From Gymnothorax reevesii (lineage: Eukaryota > Chordata > Actinopteri > Anguilliformes > Muraenidae): a DNA stretch of 64,000 bases. The position numbers and the translations under genes were made by a program. Shown here one piece after another: positions 39,701 to 45,700 of the stretch; the first letter of the stretch is position 1, and each line of letters opens with the position of its first letter. Under the pieces are notes generated by a model. That model worked only from the letters and a program-made list of their open reading frames with translations, did not search any database and had not been told where the DNA came from. The stretch covers positions 49,450,501-49,514,500 of the forward strand of contig CM056573.1 of NCBI GenBank assembly GCA_029721435.1. Reading direction: 5' to 3'.

Positions 39701-42700
39701 ATTTGACAAATGGCTTTGTAATATAGCGACTCGACTGCTTCGCCTGTCGTTTATGTAACGTTACAGAATAAACAGTGAGGTAGCAAAGGCTGTTGTTGGT
39801 TAACATGGGTTGGATGGCGAGTATGTATTCAGTAACTGTTGAAGGTGACATCCTATGAGCGTTTGCTTTGCTTTTTCGTAGTATAAAATGTTCAAGATGC
39901 ACCTAAGCGGAGTTGTTTATTACCAATACTTTGAATATCTTACACCGATTCATGGTACTGTGTTCTGCTGCTTCATGTACGATATCGAGGGCTGACTGCA
40001 ATTAACAGTTATGTCCGGATCTCATGTATTGGGCATAACTGTTTATTGCAGTCAGCCCTCGATATGATGGCTTTCGGTTCAGTAGTACCAGTTCTATTAA
40101 TACATCCATGGATTCATCAGCGTTGACAAGACTTTTTGATACACGGTTGCTGCCGTAGTTGCAATACGTGATTAATCAAAATGCCGCTTGCACTGTACAT
40201 TGACAGTAAAGGAAAGTAGATTGCCTGATTTAGAAAAAAATTATCACAGTTTTTGAGAAATAATTTTTTTAAATTACTCAGTCCCATCTTTAACATTGGG
40301 GCCAAAATTTCAAGGACCCATAAAATGGACAAAAATGATTCAATAAAAAATCTGAAAAAAAAAAGACTGGAGATATGGTCTAGTACTACGTTATGGCAAA
40401 CTTACACGAAAATTCATCAGGCCAGAAGAAAAGATTAAAAATGTTCCGGACGACAGACGACGGATGCCACACAATGTCAATCGCTTATCGGCCCAGAGGG
40501 CCAGTACACTAAAGATGTTCCAGATCACGAACGAAGGACGCCACACAATATCAATAGCATATCGGCCCATAGGGCTTGTAAGCTAACAAGAGGCCTGTGG
40601 GCCTTAATGGTCACCTGAATTGTATGAAAACAGATGTTATTGATGTCAATGAACCAAGTACACCCAAAAGAATCATTTTCCTATATAAACTATAGTAAAT
40701 TTCACCCCCTCCCCAGGGACACACATGGAGCTTGAGGGTAATGAAGGTCACAATTTTCATAAAGCACCTCAAGAGTCTTCCATCTATGAGGAATATTGTT
40801 TTCCAGCATATCTGGGTCTGGAGAAGATGATTTTTAAAATTTCAGCCAATTTGACCACTTTTAGCCCCGCCGCTCAGAGCACCTAGGGGTGGGTACCATA
40901 TTACTCACAATTTTAGGACATATTTGACCATGGAAGATTCCTGCAAAACTGCATTTAAATCGGATCAGCAGTTTCTGAGAAGTCATCGAAGATGTATTGA
41001 ACAGTTTTAGCTCCACCCCTCAGAGCCCCTGGGGGTGCGCACCAAATAATTCACAATTTTGATGCCTATTTGACCAAGGAAGGTTCCTGCAGAATTCTAT
41101 TGAAGTCGGATCAGTGGTTTCTGAGAAGAAGTTGAAAATGTATTGACCAGTTTTAGCCCTGCCCCTCAGAGTCCCTAGGGGTGGGCACCATATAATTCAC
41201 AATTTTGGTGCATATTTGACCTTGGAATATTCCTGCAATGCTGTATTTAAATCGGATCAGCTGCTTCTGAGAAGAAGTGGAAAATGTACGGACCAGTCTT
41301 AGCCCCGCCCCTCAGCGCCCCTGGGGGTGGGTACCATATTACTCATTATTTTGGTGCATATTTGACCAAGGAAGGTTACTGCAAAACTTTATTGAAATTG
41401 GATCAGCGATTTCTGAGAAGTCGTCGAAAATGTACTGACCAGTTTTAGCCCAGCCCCTCAGAGCCCCTGGGGGTGGGCACCATATAATTCACAATCTGGG
41501 TGAATATTTGACCAAGGAAGGTTCCAGCAAAATTGTATTGAAATCGAATCAGCGGTTTCTGAGAAGGTGTCAAAAATGTAAATTTATTACGGACGCACAA
41601 CGGACAAAAGGCGATTAGAATAGGTCTCAGGTGACCTAAAAATGCTCCAGACCATGGATGACGCATCACGACAATAGCTTATATAGGGTCGGTAAGCTAA
41701 AAATACTGTATAGAAAAGAATGACAAAAATAAAGAATTATTATCATGGAAAACAAGTGGACATGGTCTACAACATCCCCCGTCAATCGTGTGCTTCTTAT
41801 TTTCTAACTCCATCAAGGCCTTTATGGTCTGAAGTTACACACCAAATTTGGTTGTCCTGTCTGTGATATTTTCTGAGAAAAGTTGTCCCCTTTCTCTCGG
41901 ACAGACGCACACACGCACGGACGGAGGTCAAACCTATATCCTCTCCCACTTTGTGTTGGCGGGGGATAATAAAGAGAGAACTCTGCTCTGAATCTAATAA
42001 ATATCTAAATGTAAACTGAGTTCATTCGAAAATATTGTCAATCAAACAGCAAAAGAAATCTTTAAAATGCATTACTGGCTACTTTATCCCAACATAATGC
42101 GTAATAGAATTGTGTAATAATGTGTAATAGAATAGTAATAGAATTTCAAATGCAGTTCAGCTAAATTTCAAATTTACATCATAACTAATTCCATATGTTC
42201 TACATCCTAGCCTATATCGATACAGACTCGTCTTTGCATAACAACAAAGTGATGAATATGACCGTGGGCAAAGTGAGACCTCAAATTATTCACTCAAGCT
42301 ACCATTTCTACAGTGTGGAGCAACTGCAAATTCTTCATGGGTCATTCGTAAGGTTCTGCAATTTAGAGCATCTTAAAAATTGTGATTACAATCAAAATTA
42401 AAATTTCTGTTTGCTTTTTTTAAGAATCCCTAAAATACAAGCAGAGTAAGGGCAAGGTCCTTCCTCTGAATTCAGGACAAGTTGGCTGCATTTTTGCTGA
42501 AAGTACAAGATAGCTAGCAAGTCATTTCACGCAGAATGGCAACACCAGTCATTTGGTTACCTAGCAACAAAAAACACTCCTCCTCCAGATATGCACAATA
42601 CTGAGCAGTATGAAACCAAACGAGCTTGGCGTACACTGCGTCCTGTCTGAAAGGCCCCTTACCTTAATTTCAGTTGAATACCCAGCGCAAGGATGAGCAT

Positions 42701-45700
42701 GAGCAGTGTGCACTTACAACGCTCTTGACTCCAAAGCCGATAATTATGATGGAATAACGAGGAATTAATGTAATTTGTATTAGATGCAATATTGCTACAC
42801 TTTAACCCCTTTTAAAAGTGAAATAATGGCCATCAAGAATTATGTAACCAGTGTCTTGTTTGATTTTTTCTCGACCACTCATTCTGTCTACCTTAATGGC
42901 CTACAAATTTTAAGAAATGGACCATAACTTTTCAAAAAGAGGGGCCCTGGGTCAATTTGGCGGCTTTGCCTTCCCAGTCCTTGAATATTGCTGCCAATAT
43001 AGACGTGGACACAGATTTAGCAATTCCTCCAATTAAGCATGCAATATATATCTAAAACTCAATTTGGCTAATGATATATGAATTCAGCTCAATCAAGAGA
43101 GTGCTTATTCTGTTATTTGCAAGAAAAAAGTGTTACCTGCAAAAAATGGGGTGAATCTTGATCACTGGTAATATGAAAGCCCCAAAACCTGTATTTCTTT
43201 GCCAGACTGGCAGTCTGCAGGTCCTCTGACAGCTCCACAAGCGCTGCTTTGTTGATGGTCTCTGTATTCCCATAATCCACGTACGACACTTCAAACTAGA
43301 CATAAAAGAGTAAGATCAATACCAAACACAATCATAAAGCATAAAATTTCTATCATGATCCAACCTGGGACTACAGGAACTTGCGCTGAATCCTCTGAGC
43401 AATCATGATAGTGTCACACAATCACACTAATCTAAAATTAATTAGTGACAAACCTTGTCCTCAGTCTGAAGTAGCACCTTACATCTGTACCAGCAACCAT
43501 CCTCAGAGAAGAGTGCGCCATATATCTGCACCAAAAGAATTTAATTAGACTTAATTGAGCACAAAACTTCAAAAGTTTCATATCAATGAAAATCGATACT
43601 TATTGTCATTGTCGTACTTATTGTTAATGCAGCTATATTTGCCAGTCTTCACAGCATGCATAGCAGTTAATAAAATAGTCCTATTAGTACCAAGCAGAAC
43701 GTGATCTCAGTACAGAAAATGGCACTGAGGTGAGATTTACATAACTAAAAAATCAGCTGGTCCTAAAATTATGTTCTGATACTTAAAAACATAGAACTGA
43801 AAGAGTTGTACTATTTTTTTCATGACTGTAAGACAACTGCAATGGAGGCTAATGGCGCAAGTTAAAAAAAATCAGGGAAATGTCTAATGAACGGGCATAC
43901 ACAAGGTGTATGCAGTCAGAGGGAACTACATGCCATTGATGCCTCTATTGACAACTTAGAGCAAACTGATGAACAACTTTTTGAAGAGACAACAAATTCT
44001 TGAAGAGACAACAAATTCATAAGCAACCTCCTGGGGATCAGGGAAATGATTATGCACTTGCAACAAGATGCCCAAGTGGCCAAGTTGACAATCTACTTCT
44101 CAATGGTGTTTAGTTCCCACTGAATTTCATTGTTACCACTCTGCAATAACTTGTGTCTGGCTCCACAAGCCACATTAAAAATTCCATTGAATGCAGAAAC
44201 TGTCGTCTCAGAATTTGAATTTTCCTCCTGCTCCATTTCGTCTTGTCGTTGTCGCCCTCATTGTCACGTGATCTACATAACCGAAAGACGTCACCCAAAT
44301 TTGCATATTAGTTTTAGATATGTAGCCCTAATTACCATATTAGTTTCATATGTGTACTGATTAAATGCTAAAACGGACTCTGATGAAGACGTGGTAGCGT
44401 GGAACGCCATTCTTTTTGTTTACACCAGGGGTGGCCAACCCTGGTCCTGGAGAGCCGCAGTGTCTGCTGATTTTTGGTGTTACTTTGCACTCGACTGATG
44501 GATTAAATTAGTTGATAACTCACTTAACTGATCTCACCTGGTGTCTCAGGCTTAATTTGGCAATCAAGCAATTAATTTGTTACTTGAGCCAATCAAGCAA
44601 TTAGCAGGAACAACCCGCAAGACTCCTAGAGCCAATTAAGCAGACTTGCTGGTGGTGAAAGATTTGTCAATGCCGTTGGATATTTAGTGTAGTTGTAATG
44701 CAGGCAAAGTAGAAGAACAGAGTACAGATAAAAGTTTATAGAGCAGGGGTGGATAACGCTGGCCCTGTAGAGCCAGAGGGTGTGCTGAGTTAGGTTTTAA
44801 TCGGGTGGAGAAAACCAAAGACACCAGGTAATATAAGTGAAGGGTGTAATCAACTGCTTTAATTTATCAATCAAGTAACACTAAAAACCAGCAGACACTG
44901 CGGCTCTCCAGGACCAGGGTTGGCCACCCCTGGTTTACACCATTAAAGGCTTTTTTGTAATCCATACACCCCAATTTTTTCCTTTTTCATAAATGCTAAA
45001 ATGGCTTGCCAAACATTATTGACTAGTGGAAATTCATTTTCTGGAATTATTTTATGAAATTATTTTCCTCATCTGAAATTCAAACCCAACTAGTTACAAA
45101 GGGACTTGCAGGTATTGGAAATGTAACTGTCTATCCATCCATCCATCTTCTTCTGCTTATCCAGGGCTGGGTTGTGGGCGTTGCAGACTAAGCAGAGAGG
45201 TCCAAGCACACCCTCCCCATCCACTTCCTCCAATTCTACCTGGGGGACCCCAAGTCGTTCCCAGGCCAGCCTGGAGATATAATCCCTCTAGCGTATCCTG
45301 GGCCTGTCCCGGGGCCTCCTCCTAGTTGTACATGCCGGAAAACCTCTAGAGAGAGGCGTCCAGCACCTGGACAAGATTCCCGAACCACCTCAACAGACTC
45401 CTCTCGACGCAGAGGAGCACCAGTTCTACTCTGAGCCTTTCCCGGATAGCTCCTCACCCTATCCCTTAGGGTCAGCCCAGCAACCCTGTGGAGAAAGCTC
45501 ATTTCGGCCGTATTCCGAATTCTAATTCTTTCGGTAACAACCCAAAGCTTGTTACCGTAGGTGAGGGTTGGAACTAAGATCGACCAGTAAATCGAGAGAT
45601 ATCTGAAATGAAGCATTAGATATCTGAAATGTAGTTGTAGACATCTGTAATTACATTCTTACTAGTCATGATTCCTCACCAACACAGCAATAATTTAATA

